A stretch of DNA of 64,000 bases from assembly GCF_001949145.1 (NCBI RefSeq), contig NW_019091357.1, positions 3,231,078-3,295,077 of the forward strand. Reading direction: 5' to 3'. The translations under genes and the position numbers were made by a program. Of the stretch, positions 12,401 through 24,400 are shown piece by piece (the stretch's first letter is position 1; each line of letters starts with the position of its first letter). This DNA is from Acanthaster planci. Taxonomy: Eukaryota > Echinodermata > Asteroidea > Valvatida > Acanthasteridae. Under the pieces are notes generated by a model. It searched no databases. It was given only the letters and a program-made list of their open reading frames with translations, and was not told the DNA's origin.

Positions 12401-15400
12401 TATCAGTCGAGGACAAGATCGGGCAGTTTTTACCTCGTTGGACTTCAATAGCAGTCAGGTTTCCTCTTCAACAGCGGTGGGCTCGCTGGATGGTGCAGGT
12501 TAAAAAATGTCAATGGGCGCCTCCGTTGAACCCACAATAAAGAGTCGTTATGAAGCCATGTCCAAATTGACTGGCTGCGGCTGCCATAACAATAATGTCT
12601 ATGGGAACTGGCTGTGGCACCCAGCCCTGTGGCCTCCATAGGTACTCACGCTGTTGCCAGCCACAGCCATAGCATTCAGACAGAGCCAGAGTTTCTCGAC
12701 TTTCCCTCGACTTGTTGACCTTTCAGATGCAACTACTACACCTACCCGACGACGGACTATTTCTTGGTTGTCCGCGGCGTCAACGGCTACTACAACATTG
12801 ACGGCACCGATGTCCCCGCCACGCAGTTCCTGGACCAGGATATTCTGATTGACATTGGGGTCAGTGACCTCGCCGTCATGGACACCCAGCATGTGAGTTG
12901 AAGTGAAATTAAGCTCAGCACTAAAGGATTCAGTACTCTCAGAATTAAACCTCCATTAGTAATACATCCGTGGAAAGTTGTTGTATGTTGTCGCATTTGA
13001 TGGTTATTCAAGCAGCGTTCGAAACGACATGTTCAAGGTCTGACTGGAACTGGCAAAACGGAAGTTTAAGCCAAATCCACTCGTTTCGAAAATGCTCTTT
13101 GTTTACTTTTATCTTGTGTTTGTCCAGTGCCCCAAAATCCACTCTTGCACTTTGTTGCATGTTAGTACGGTTCATATTTCAGCTGTGTTGCAATCTGTTG
13201 CCTTAAGCAGGGTTCTTGTTTCAGTTGTGTAGCATTCCGTTGCACTTGGCATGGTTCTCATATCAGCTGGGTTGCATTCTGTTGCCTTAAGCAGGGTTCT
13301 TGTTTCAGTTGTATTGCATTCCGTTGCACCTGACATGGTTCTCATATCAGCTGTGTTGCATCTGTTGCCTTAAGCAGGGTTCTTGTTTCAGTTGTATTAC
13401 ATTCCATTGCACCTGGCATGGTTCTCATATCAGCTGTGTTGCATTCTGTTGCCTTAAGCAGGGTTCTTGTTTCAGTTGTGTTGCATTCCGTTGCACCTGG
13501 CATGGTTCTCATATCAGCTGGGTTGCATTCTGTTGCATTCAGCAGGGTTCTTTTTTCAGCTGTGTTGCATAATGTTGCATTTTAGCGGGTTTCCCGTTAC
13601 TTCTGTATTGCATTCTGTTGCATTCAGCAGGGCACCTGGAGAGAACCTAGTGTGGGGGGGCAGGGTTTTAATAAGCAAGAGTAGTTTTGTTCGCAGCATG
13701 CTTTGCCTTTCAAAATGCTTCACTGTCTTTTTGGCAGTTAACAAAGGGCAAGCGGTTGGATGCCCTGCCCATCTCAAGTGCATTGTTAGCGCTCACTTTG
13801 GTCCGTCAAGGTCCCTAGTCCCTAATTACCTTATCCTTTCCCCCACTGTAGAAGAACCTCCTTGTGAACATTCCGATCATCGAGCCTGGCGACTACATCT
13901 TTGTCTACGAATACTATGGTGGAGGGCCGGGAGTCCAGACTGGCACCGTGGAGGTGTCCTCTTCCGGAGGAACCCAGCGAGGATACATCAAGTTCTTTGA
14001 CTGCTCATTTCTGTGAGTCTGCCCAACTTTTCCCAAGAACTAATCATTCTGTCTTTTAGCAAAGAGTCTCTCAAGCCTTCATAAATTCACATGGTTTTTG
14101 GAGCTCCTTTATAGTTGACTTAAAGCAGAGAGCCTTGGAAATCTACTGTATAAAGAGCACACATCCACCCATACTGATGCTAAACATCTTTGAAATGGTT
14201 TCAGCTTCCTTTGGTGTATAGAGGGTCTGCATGGCTGCCATCTGTACAGGCCAGTGCTTTTGTTACACTGGATCTGCACAAAGGAGGTTTCCCTGTGGAA
14301 CAAAAGAACTGCCCTGCAAGATGGCTACCACGCAAAGCCTCTGTACAGTTTGATGCTGCCATGTCAGGTGCAAAATGGTTTATCAAACACAACAGCCATA
14401 CCTGCCTGCACAGGAATCCATTTACACTCCTCGTGAAGAGAGGCGAGTTGGGGTAAAAGTGACTTAACCGAGGTAACAACATAAGTCCAACTGTGATCGG
14501 GAGTCGCAGAACCTAACCACTAGACCACACGTACCTGGACATTAGAGTAAAGAGAGTGATCTGTCCACTTGAGAAAGAAGAAATGCCCAAAGGAAGAAGC
14601 TCATCTTTCCTACTCTTTTACTTTCTGTGATTTCATTCTCACAGGTGTCGCGCTGTTGTGGTGGATTCAGATGGTATGCCCATGGTCTTCAACGTGGAGT
14701 ACCCCAACCCTTACATCAGGCTGGTGCTAGACGGAAACCCAGATCTGATCGGAATTGTAAGTTTTATCGTCAAGAAATAGAGATCAAGTTGACATAGAAA
14801 TGCAAAATACAAGAACCTCAATAAACTGGCTGAAGTGACCCAAAATGGACAAATTGAAAATGTAAGAGGGCCTGAAATAATGACAAGAGACGAAAATCTT
14901 GTTATCAGTAAAAGCAAAAAAAGATTGAATGGAAGAGTGTATCATTTGTTAAGAGTGATCTCTGTGTTCCAACTCTTCAAGAAGTTATTGGAGTGAGGCA
15001 TTTTGTGAAAAAAAATAGAATGCAGACAATATTGGTCCCTTGTCTGTACCGTACGCAAGTTTTTGTCAATACCTGCCAGCTTTGAAAGGTAGATTGGTTT
15101 ATCATCAGCAGTCAAAAGAAGTGGCTCTTTGCAAGGACTAGACACATTTAGAATTCACGATGTTATATACAATTTTGCAGAGCCAAGTGATCGCCATTCC
15201 TGCTGACAGGTGGTCCTACGACTTTGTAACACCAGCCCTGCAGTGTGTCCGCACAGCCGACGGAGAGTGAGTAGTTTGGGTTTTGAAAGTTCCGTTGGCA
15301 GTTTTGCCCATCTGCATCTTCCCAAGTCAAGTTTAAGGATGATACTCCACTCTCAATTGTTTTTGTATTTTTCAAAGCAAGAAATGATCAAAGGTTTAAG

Positions 15401-18400
15401 CTCTTCTCCTCTTGTGGGATGCTGGTCTGCTTCCTGGTTAATGCTGGTTCCCATTTAGACTCCAGGGGTGAGGAGAAGCAAGCAGGGTAGAGTAGCTTGC
15501 CTGAGGACACAACTGATGGCCCGTGCTAAATTTGAACCCTTTGCAGTTCTTTTCTTAATAACATCATATGCTGGTCTCTGTTTCAACTCATGAGTGGAGA
15601 GAGGCATATTGGGGTTAACTGGCCTGCCTAGGGACAGCACATGGCTGCATTGGATTCAGACTCCTCCCACAACCCTAGCCACAAACCTGTATGGTCCACC
15701 TGTTCGTTGCCCTGGGAAAGTGGCTGATGTGAGACTAAGATAACATAATGATGCATCATTTTATCTAATAAAATTAGGATTACATTGGATTTTATTCACT
15801 GTTTTCTTATTTTAATTTATGTCTTGTTTTTTTTTTTCAGATGTCATGGTTCCACCTACCCAGTCCCCACCGGCTCCGTTTGGATTGACAAATCGGATAT
15901 TGACGTCAGTGCTCCACTCCCACCCAACATTGCAGACACCGACGTCACACTGCACTACATCACGAGCGACGGCAGTGGATCGGTGAGAGAGAGATCACAG
16001 GAGTCGTGCCTTTTCACCAGACCCTTCCCCAAACCACCAAAATCCAATTTATAGTTCTTGTTGGAATACAATGGTTTCAGGCTATAGATCATCAGCGCTG
16101 CCACTTTTACAGCATGTAATTTTTGTGTCCAGAGAAAAGCCATTGGATTACTGCATAAGTGTTGGATTTCGTAAGATTTACCCTTACCCTGATTGACCTT
16201 GTAAGAACTGTAAAAATATTGGCAATTAGTGAATGTTGCTGTAGAGACCTCAGCAAAGATGCCCCAAAAGAAATTTCACGGCTGTTCTCCCCTCAAAACA
16301 GGCCTTCCTGAGTTCTCACCCATAGAGGTCCAGTGTGTGCACAGACTTTATAGCGATATCTGGCTCAGGTTTATACTTACACTGGGCCATGCTACCTTTT
16401 TTTACCAGAGCTCTGTGACCTATGACAATGTTGAGCCTTTGGGTGGTCGCTATGTCTACGTAGTCCACTACTTCCAGCCCAGTGGAGCGACTGTGGACGT
16501 CAACTTCAATGTTGTGGGCGAATTCGATGGAGAAGGTGTGTGCCCCACTCTTGACGAGAATACATCGTTTGTTATTGCTAGGTGTCTGTCACGGTTTCAA
16601 CTGAAAACTACCTCCATGATAAGCTTTCGGTTTATTCAGTTGCTAAGTATTTTGGAAATTATTCGTGGCATACTTCTATCTCATTGAAAGCACTCCTTCA
16701 CTTGACCGTGCCTTCATCGCGTCACTCTTGCAGGGTCTTTCCAGGCTGAATACTGCCCTCATGTGTCGGGGTGCCGAGCGGTTGTCACGTTACCAGACGG
16801 CAGTTCGACCTTTGACCTGTCTGGCACAGGCCAGGGATACTACATCTCTCTGCCCGATGGCAGCAGAGGCAAAGTCTGGATTGTAAGTCTGAATTTTGAG
16901 ACCAGTTTTGTGTTTAAGAAGGCCTTTTAGCTGGTGTGTATTTGGACTTTGCTTATCTCAAGAAAATCTTTCATTTCTGTCTGGTTACAACCAAAGTGTC
17001 TGCTTCATAGAATTGCAAAGCTCACTTGATTTAAAACATTTTATTGTGAAAAAAGAGCACTTTGTATGAAGCAGGGTTGAAAAAAAATTATTCAGAATAA
17101 TAGAAACAAACCTCATCTGGAATTTGACTTGGGGGTTAGGTCTCTTTGCAGGAAAATAAATAGTGTTGAAATTTATGGACACATCACTCTTGCTTTCCTG
17201 AAGGACTACGTCATCGCCATTCCGGAGAATTCCTACAATGAAGACGTGCTCATCGAGGAGCCACAGGACAGGGCTGGGGAGTTCATCCGCAACTGTGCAG
17301 AGAACAACTTCTACATCAGGTAAACCCTGTCCCTCCTGTGCCCTTGCCTCCGTCCCCTGATTTCATCACGTCCCCCCCCCCGCTGTGCTTCTTGCCCTCC
17401 ATGTCTGTTCGGACCACCTGCCCGGTTGTCCAGCAGGTGTGGATAGCCCATCAAATCCAAACCAAGTTGACAATAATCAGGTCTTGAGGTTGTGTATTGG
17501 CAGTTCTCAAGGAAGTTCCAGTGCGTAGAATTGAAGCCACAAATTTGTTTAACTGACTGACGGTATACTTTCTTGAGTGGGGATGTTTATGATGATGGCA
17601 CTGACTGTTGAACTGGCACTGACTGTTGAACTGGCTAATAGAATGCCAAAGTGTGATGTCATTTTGAACCAGGAAGTGCAAACAAAGTGCAGTGCAAACA
17701 AATGGAGTATGTGGTTTTCGCTCATAATTGTGGGCGTGACATATCTACTTGGGTACTCTTCAAGAGCAGTATTAACAAAGCTGTCATCTGGTTCCCTTGC
17801 ATTGGCACAGCCAGTGTCCAAGATAAGAACAGACATACAGAGCTTCTGAACGAATGCCCCTGAGGTGTGTCTGAGCTGGGCTTGACCACTCAACCACACA
17901 CCCTCTGGCCACACACTGACCGATTGCCCATCAATTGAATCCCTCCTTTTGTCCCCTCCACAGGCCGGACGGCAGCGGTTTCTGCCGCCAGGCTACCTTC
18001 TCCCTCTCGGCCGATTACAACAACGGCGCCCTGCCCTGTGAGTGCAACCGCCAGGGCTCACAGAGCTTCAACTGCGAGCAGTTGGGCGGCCAGTGCCTCT
18101 GCCGGCCCAATATCTCTGGCCGCCGCTGCGACCGCTGCAAGATCGGCTTCTACGACTTTCCCAACTGCTTCAGTAAGTTTGTCATTTCCCACTTTCAACA
18201 AGTCCTTTCCGTTTCAGTAGTTTCTAAATCCTGGCTTGATCCCTTTTTCAGCTTCCTTCCGATTTTTAATCCCTTGACTTAAAAATTTCACTACAGACTT
18301 TTGGTGTTGCTTAAGGAGCATCATACTGTACGGCGTTAGTCCAAAGACTGAGGCAGCCCAAATGTTACAGTCACAGAGGTGGTTTTGATGTCTGTCGGGT

Positions 18401-21400
18401 ATTTCAATACTCCCACACAGTGGGCATTTGTGACAGTGGGCGTTTGTGAATCCTGTGGCTTATATAACGAGATTCTGAATGGAGAGAAACCAACTATGGC
18501 CATCTCTATATCCTGGGCACTCTTTGGTGTATGTGGGTGCCCGCCATGTTTGTTGTGTTTGGGGGTATCACATGTAGCTTTCCCTTGGCAAATTTTTGAT
18601 CTGTTGGGGAAAGATGTAAGTTTAATACGCAAGAGGGAGTAAAAGACAAGGCTGATGCCAGCCTTCGTCTTTGGAAATCCTGACCAAACCTGGTAAACGC
18701 TGAGCCCAGTAAACTCTCCACTTTGTCTGCCTGCACTGATTGTCAACTCTAATTGATTGATATTGCATGGCATTCTGATCCAACCGTTAAAAAAGAAAAA
18801 ACCGAAGCAGAAATTGGCAAGATGCCATAACCTCAATATCCAGCCTTTTCACGATATGGCCTTACAATACACGATTTTTAGAAACAAAGAAAATTAACGA
18901 ATAAGTGCGGCTCCTCGTTGTGACTTGCAGGATGTCGCTGTCGGTCAGGAGTTTGTAATGAGGTAACCGGAGAGTGTATCTGCCCGGACAACGTGGTCGG
19001 TAGCAGCTGTGATCGCTGTGCTGAGCGGACCTTCGGCTATGACCCATTGGTTGGCTGTGCTGTAAGTCATCACGTAGACCCTAGATACCCTCACTATCTC
19101 CCCCATGAATGTTCTTGCTATAGTAGGACGAATGCAAGACTGTACAGTTGTAACATTTGGTAATTAGCTTGATGGCCTGATCTGTGGAGAATGTTTTGTG
19201 AGTCCTCCTGCATAATAAGTTCGGCCAGTTCAGATATGTTCTACACAAACTTTCCTTGCAGCCGATTTTGAAAAACTTGGCGTAACTTTACACTGTGCGC
19301 CATATGGCTCAAAGTTTGGGGCGTAACTGTGCAATTGATGTATTGTGGATTTCATGAAAAGTTGTTTAGCTGTGCAACACTTTGACTATCTTGGAAATGG
19401 ATGATTACAGCTGCCACAATGGCTATTCCTTTGCAGTGTCACAACATTTTTGAACAGTCGTCAAACAAGCTTCATTGGCCATTTTGAAACTGTTTAAACA
19501 AAAAATTTTTGTCAGAAAATTTGAAGTCTTCTCACAGCCAAACAGGGGTTTCATTAGCCCTGTAGGATTGTCAGAGTTGGTGAAAGATGGGTTGCAATTT
19601 TGCAGTTTCACAGGTTTTTGTTGCAATCATTTGTAGTAGTTGTCGTATTTTGGTGGTATTTTTAAAAACAGGAATGCAACTGTGATGACCGTGGTATCGT
19701 TGACGGAAATTTCAACTGCAACCAGGACAGTGGCCAGTGCAAGTGAGTCAGAAAGCCACTGAAACAGTGTTGATGTCTATTTCGTACACTTTTGTACTTC
19801 TCGTCCCACGTAATGTGCTACTTAAAGTGTGTCAATCTGTTTCTTGAGAAATTGTCCGCTTTTCTAAGTGGAACAGTTTTTCTCCTGCATGTATCACGTT
19901 CTTGTTAGCCATCAACTTTCAGACTGATGAAATCACTCAAATGCTACAGGTTAAAACTTGGAATTACCTTCACAAATGTCTCTGTCATGGTTTAAATAGC
20001 TTTTTGCTTCAGTTGAGAGTGGATGACTCGGGATTGGTTTGTTGTGACATGCACCGTCTTAACTACATCTAACAAGTAAACTACAGATTGGGAAGAAATT
20101 TGAAATGCTCTTGTTTGTGACTGACTCATAATTCTCGAGACTTCCATGTTTGGAACTTATTAGGGAACCAGAACCTTTCAAAGAATCATGCAAAGTGCAG
20201 CTCCAAGACCCTTACAAATTGTAATTCCAGTAACTTTAAAGTTTGGAACTTCTTTAAACAGGAACCTTACAAAAAACCTCTCAAATCATAATTCCGAGAA
20301 CCTCATCAATTATAATTTCAGGTTTGGAACTTTGCCGGGAACTAGAAGCTGTCAAAATCTTCACAATGTTTTTCTTGTTTTTGCCCCCATTTCAGCTGCA
20401 AGGCCAACATTGGAGGCCGGCAGTGCGATCAGTGCCAGCCAGGCTTCCACCGCTACCCGTTCTGCGAATCCTGCTTCTGTGATGTCAGCGGGACGGAGGA
20501 GGGGATCTGCAACCAGGCCACCGCCGAGTGTTTGTGCAAGGTACGAGACCCCAGCTGCAGACTTCGAAACCTTCCTCTGAAAAGCTGCAGCTGAACTTGG
20601 GCAGTTTGATTTGGTGTTATCAGGAAGTGTTAGCACTGGTCATTTTGAGCCAACATTTTTTTAACAAATAGTAGTTGTTGGAACTGCTTTTCAGTCGTAT
20701 ACCTTCAAATGGTTCTTAGAGAATGGAAGTCAGTAGAAACAGAAGAACTTTCCACTCACGTAATTCCTTTTAGTTGTCGGTGCTATGGTTGAGTCCGTTC
20801 ACAGGTCCATTCGCAAGTCATTTTACAAGACTGGTCGTAAGTGGTTGGGCAAACAGTGACCATGGAATGCTTGGTCTCAGGCCGTCTGGATAGCTTATGA
20901 CTTGGTTTAAAGACTGGCCGGCTTGTGATGGACGTGTGGTGGACTTGCAGGGATTTGAAAACATAAGGATGCCAAACTAGGGGAATTATTAAAATAAAAC
21001 GAGTTATTATGCCGAAAGACCATCCAAACCTGATTGGAAAAAAAAAGACCCGAATAGGAGAAATTTAACTAACCTGTAAAATTGTTGCCTAGTGATGAAC
21101 TTGTCGATGTTTTTATCGCCATGTGTAGGAGAACGTAGAAGGCGTGCAGTGTAACCAGTGCAAGCCGGGTACCTTCTACCTGGAAGCGTCCAACCCCATG
21201 GGCTGCATCAGCTGCTTCTGTTTTGGTCACTCCTCCGACTGCCGCAGCTACGGCCGGTCACGAGAAAAGGTAGCCCGACCCAGGCTGTACAGACGTAGTT
21301 GTGAAAAGCTCAGACTCGTGAGGTGGACAGTGCCAGTGATGGCGACTGCAGAATGATATCTCATAAACCCAGCATCCGAGCAGTAGTTAACTATTGTAGC

Positions 21401-24400
21401 CAAGCAACAAATGTTTACACACTGGAACAGAAATCCAATCAGAGCAGTTGGTGATTAAAAAAAGATTGTTTTTAAGACTACACAAAAGGCAAATGGCTGT
21501 ATTTATCTAAAACTTTTAAGGTTTGCTCGCAGTTTACTTCTAAATTTGTATCAATATCAAATTTGTGCCTCTTAATTGTACCATTTGAGTGCCCTGTTGT
21601 TAGGTTTTACTGATGCATGGTACCCTTCAACCCCTTAATTCTTTGGTCAGTGAAGCAGACGTCAGTCGGGTGTCGGGAAAACAGGCTGCATTTTGATAAT
21701 GCTTTATTTTATTTTATTCAGAAGAGACTTTCGTTTCCCAGAAATGGTTTGTAAAGGGAAAATGTCAGCGTGTCGGAAATGGCCAACTTTATCTCTTGTT
21801 TTGGTGCTGTGTGTGGTTTGGTTTCTATGTCAACCAGTCACCTGTGACAGCAGAAGCATTGAAAAAAATCAGCTCATGAAGTCTGACCAACACTTTCTAG
21901 ACTCTGTTGCACATGTCATGTACTTTTTTTTTCCTATAGTTTATTGACATGGACGACTGGACTGTCACTAACATGAAGTCCCCTCTGATCCGGCAAGCTG
22001 GCAACCTGATCAACGTCCTTGTAGGGGATGTTGGCACGGGCACCGACCCCAACCAGGCCATCTACTGGGAGGCACCGGAGAGTTACTTAGGCAACAAGGT
22101 CAGCTCGGACCGGTCAACCTCTTTTGCGAAATCATCGTCAATCCAACTATTTGCCCTAAATCTGAGTTCCTTGTCTGTGTGTCTTCAAGCTTTTTATTGC
22201 GACGTGTAACATCTTTTTCAAAATTAGAGAAGACCAGTGCTTATTTTTAATAATTTACAAGTTGTGCTGCACTAGACGTTCACAGGGCTGTGTTCCCATT
22301 GTAATCTGCTGAATGGGTGGTGCCAGACTATCTTGGTTTGACGCCTCACTCTCGTTGTTTTTAAAATGTGGCTTGAAAATTTAGATAGAACAGCGGCATA
22401 TCCAGCTTTTGGTGTCGATGGGGAGGGGAATATTCAAAAGCGAATGCGGCTTCTTCAGGCTCATTCAGCATGATGTTGGGGTGAAAAAAAAATCAAAAGC
22501 CTTACTCGCGTGCCCGACATCCTTGCTTTTATTTCATGGAGTTGTTCTCTTAGGGTTTTGGCGCTAAAATTTGCTGAATTAAATTTTTTTTACAATATTT
22601 AATTTAAAAGAATCCGTCAGGGAGGTTTTAGTTTTTCAGTTTTACTTCAGTGCTTTCATTTTTATTCTCAGATGGCAAATAAAAAAGTTAACCTCACTGT
22701 CAATTCCAATTTGCCAACTTGTGAAATAAGGCCCATTAAGCACTTTAAACTTTCACTGTATTGTCAAATTTTATACAAAGTAAACACTGAGTGTGATTTC
22801 CCCTCAGCGACACGTTGCATTCTTAGCTTGTCGTATGGACTGTACCTTCATGATTTGTTTTGTTTGCAACGTGACCATTTATTGCCTGGATTTTCCATCC
22901 ACAGCTGACGTCCTACGGCGGTAAATTAGAGTTCACCGTCAGCAGTAATGGCATCCCTGAAAGAGGGGATTCAACCTCGTCCCCATTGCGTAGACCTGAT
23001 GTCATAATCACTGTAAGATTTTCATTGTAGAAGTTTTTTTAGGATGGGAAATCATGGGTGAAAGTACACAAATTATAAATACGCATAATTTGTAGAAAAT
23101 AATCTCAATTTGTGTATTTTTAGGCAGTGACAATAACCCTAACAGTCGTCAATCCTTCACCTGCTGGAGGATTGAGGACTGTTAGGNNNNNNNNNNNNNN
23201 NNNNNNNNNNNNNNNNNNNNNNNNNNNNNNNNNNNNNNNNNNNNNNNNNNNNNNNNNNNNNNNNNNNNNNNNNNNNNNNNNNNNNNNNNNNNNNNNNNNN
23301 NNNNNNNNNNNNNNNNNNNNNNNNNNNNNNNNNNNNNCCGAAGTGGTTAAGGATACTTGAAACCAGGGCATTGAAAAGTGCCTTAAAATTGGAAAATGAG
23401 TGTGTCCAATGTCCTCTAAGGATTTAAGCTTTTAGATGCATTCGGTCAGCAAAAACAAATGAAACAAACCAGCCTCCAGGCTGTCTAGTAGCTGCCTGTA
23501 CCATTGCTTAATTGCTACAGTGGTCTTTTGTTCAGTTTCACAATGACGCTGATCCTGCAAATACAAACATCTTGAAGAGTCTCATAATTTTCACACGATT
23601 GAAGACATTACAACCTGCATGACATGTAGTTCCTCACAGGTGTCTCATCCATTGTCTCCGGTAGCAACAGATGTTTATCTTTTGTCTGTGTTTCCAGGGC
23701 AACAACATCACCATCATGTACATCAACGTAGAGCAGCCGCAGAACGGCCGCTCCCTGGACATGTCCGTCACACTCCTGGAGGTAAGCCAATGCCATGTTG
23801 AGCTCGGAAAATATCACCGCTTAAATGTGATGCATTGCATATTGCTCGTGGCTGGTTCCCACTACAGTCTGTCTGGTTGCCATTTCCATCAAATTAAGAT
23901 AGCGTTCACATCCATGCATTTAAAAAAAATTTTTTTTTTTAGTTTTGGTGATATTTATCTAGGTCACCTTTGACCTTTTTGACCTGTGTCTTGTCACCAT
24001 CACTTTAGTATGAGAATTTTGGATATCACTGTTCGATGGATCATTGAGGGATTAGTATTGAGTGTTTTTAGTCCTTTTTTTTCCTCTGACAGGATAACTT
24101 TCAGTACAGTTTCTCGGCACGGACAGTGACTCGGGAAGACATGATGATGGTCCTTGCTGGCATCACGTCCATCCAGATCAGGGCACAGTATTACAACAAG
24201 ATCCTAGACGCAAGGTACACAGGAGCCAGTCTTTTCATGCTGGTTGACATGGAAACACGCAAGGATCCCAATATGTCGTAACACGGAGGACCCTTAAATA
24301 CATTCTGGCAAATTATGCATTCAGCAGTGCTTAGCAACGTCAGTATTCATCCCCGTATTTGAGTGGTCCCCAATGAGTCCGTAGGCACACTGGTCCTCAG

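Larger units (their letters stand above)
10237..18036 (+). other. LAMA5: Laminin domain IV-B (exons 12 to early 24), alpha-3/5-type
   Basis: Exons: 10237-10393, 10571-10697, 11491-11636, 12082-12176, 12727-12892, 13852-14012, 14645-14756, 15181-15266, 15841-15982, 16409-16535, 16734-16882, 17204-17319 and the start of 17964-18172; residues about 558-1110. It opens [18 protein letters not shown] with the downstream signature FPGFSY, as in the large globular domain between LE clusters of vertebrate alpha-5 and alpha-3B chains. The length (about 550 residues) matches alpha-5. An RGDS tetrapeptide is encoded at 10640-10651. The globule is beta-rich with scattered cysteines; no enzymatic motif is visible. 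Confidence 0.9.

Noticed and set aside
13150-13632. CRISPR-like array
   Set aside because: Units are contiguous tandem repeats without unique spacers, inside a spliced animal gene.
13300-14000. Open frames of 90 and 177 codons over the 84-bp repeat
   Set aside because: They are the tandem repeat read through, then exon 17 in a wrong frame; the protein is only a Cys/Ser/Leu repetition of the repeat unit.
23132-23147. Telomere-like TAACCCTAAC near the gap
   Set aside because: Only one and a half units, and fully explained as the outer part of a hairpin arm.
23120-23371. Open frames across the N run
   Set aside because: Most of their codons are unknown bases, and the flank is a hairpin, not coding sequence.
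23013-23697. Hidden laminin exon inside the assembly gap
   Set aside because: Exons 30 and 31 are both phase 0 and join into a complete laminin IV-A domain of normal length.
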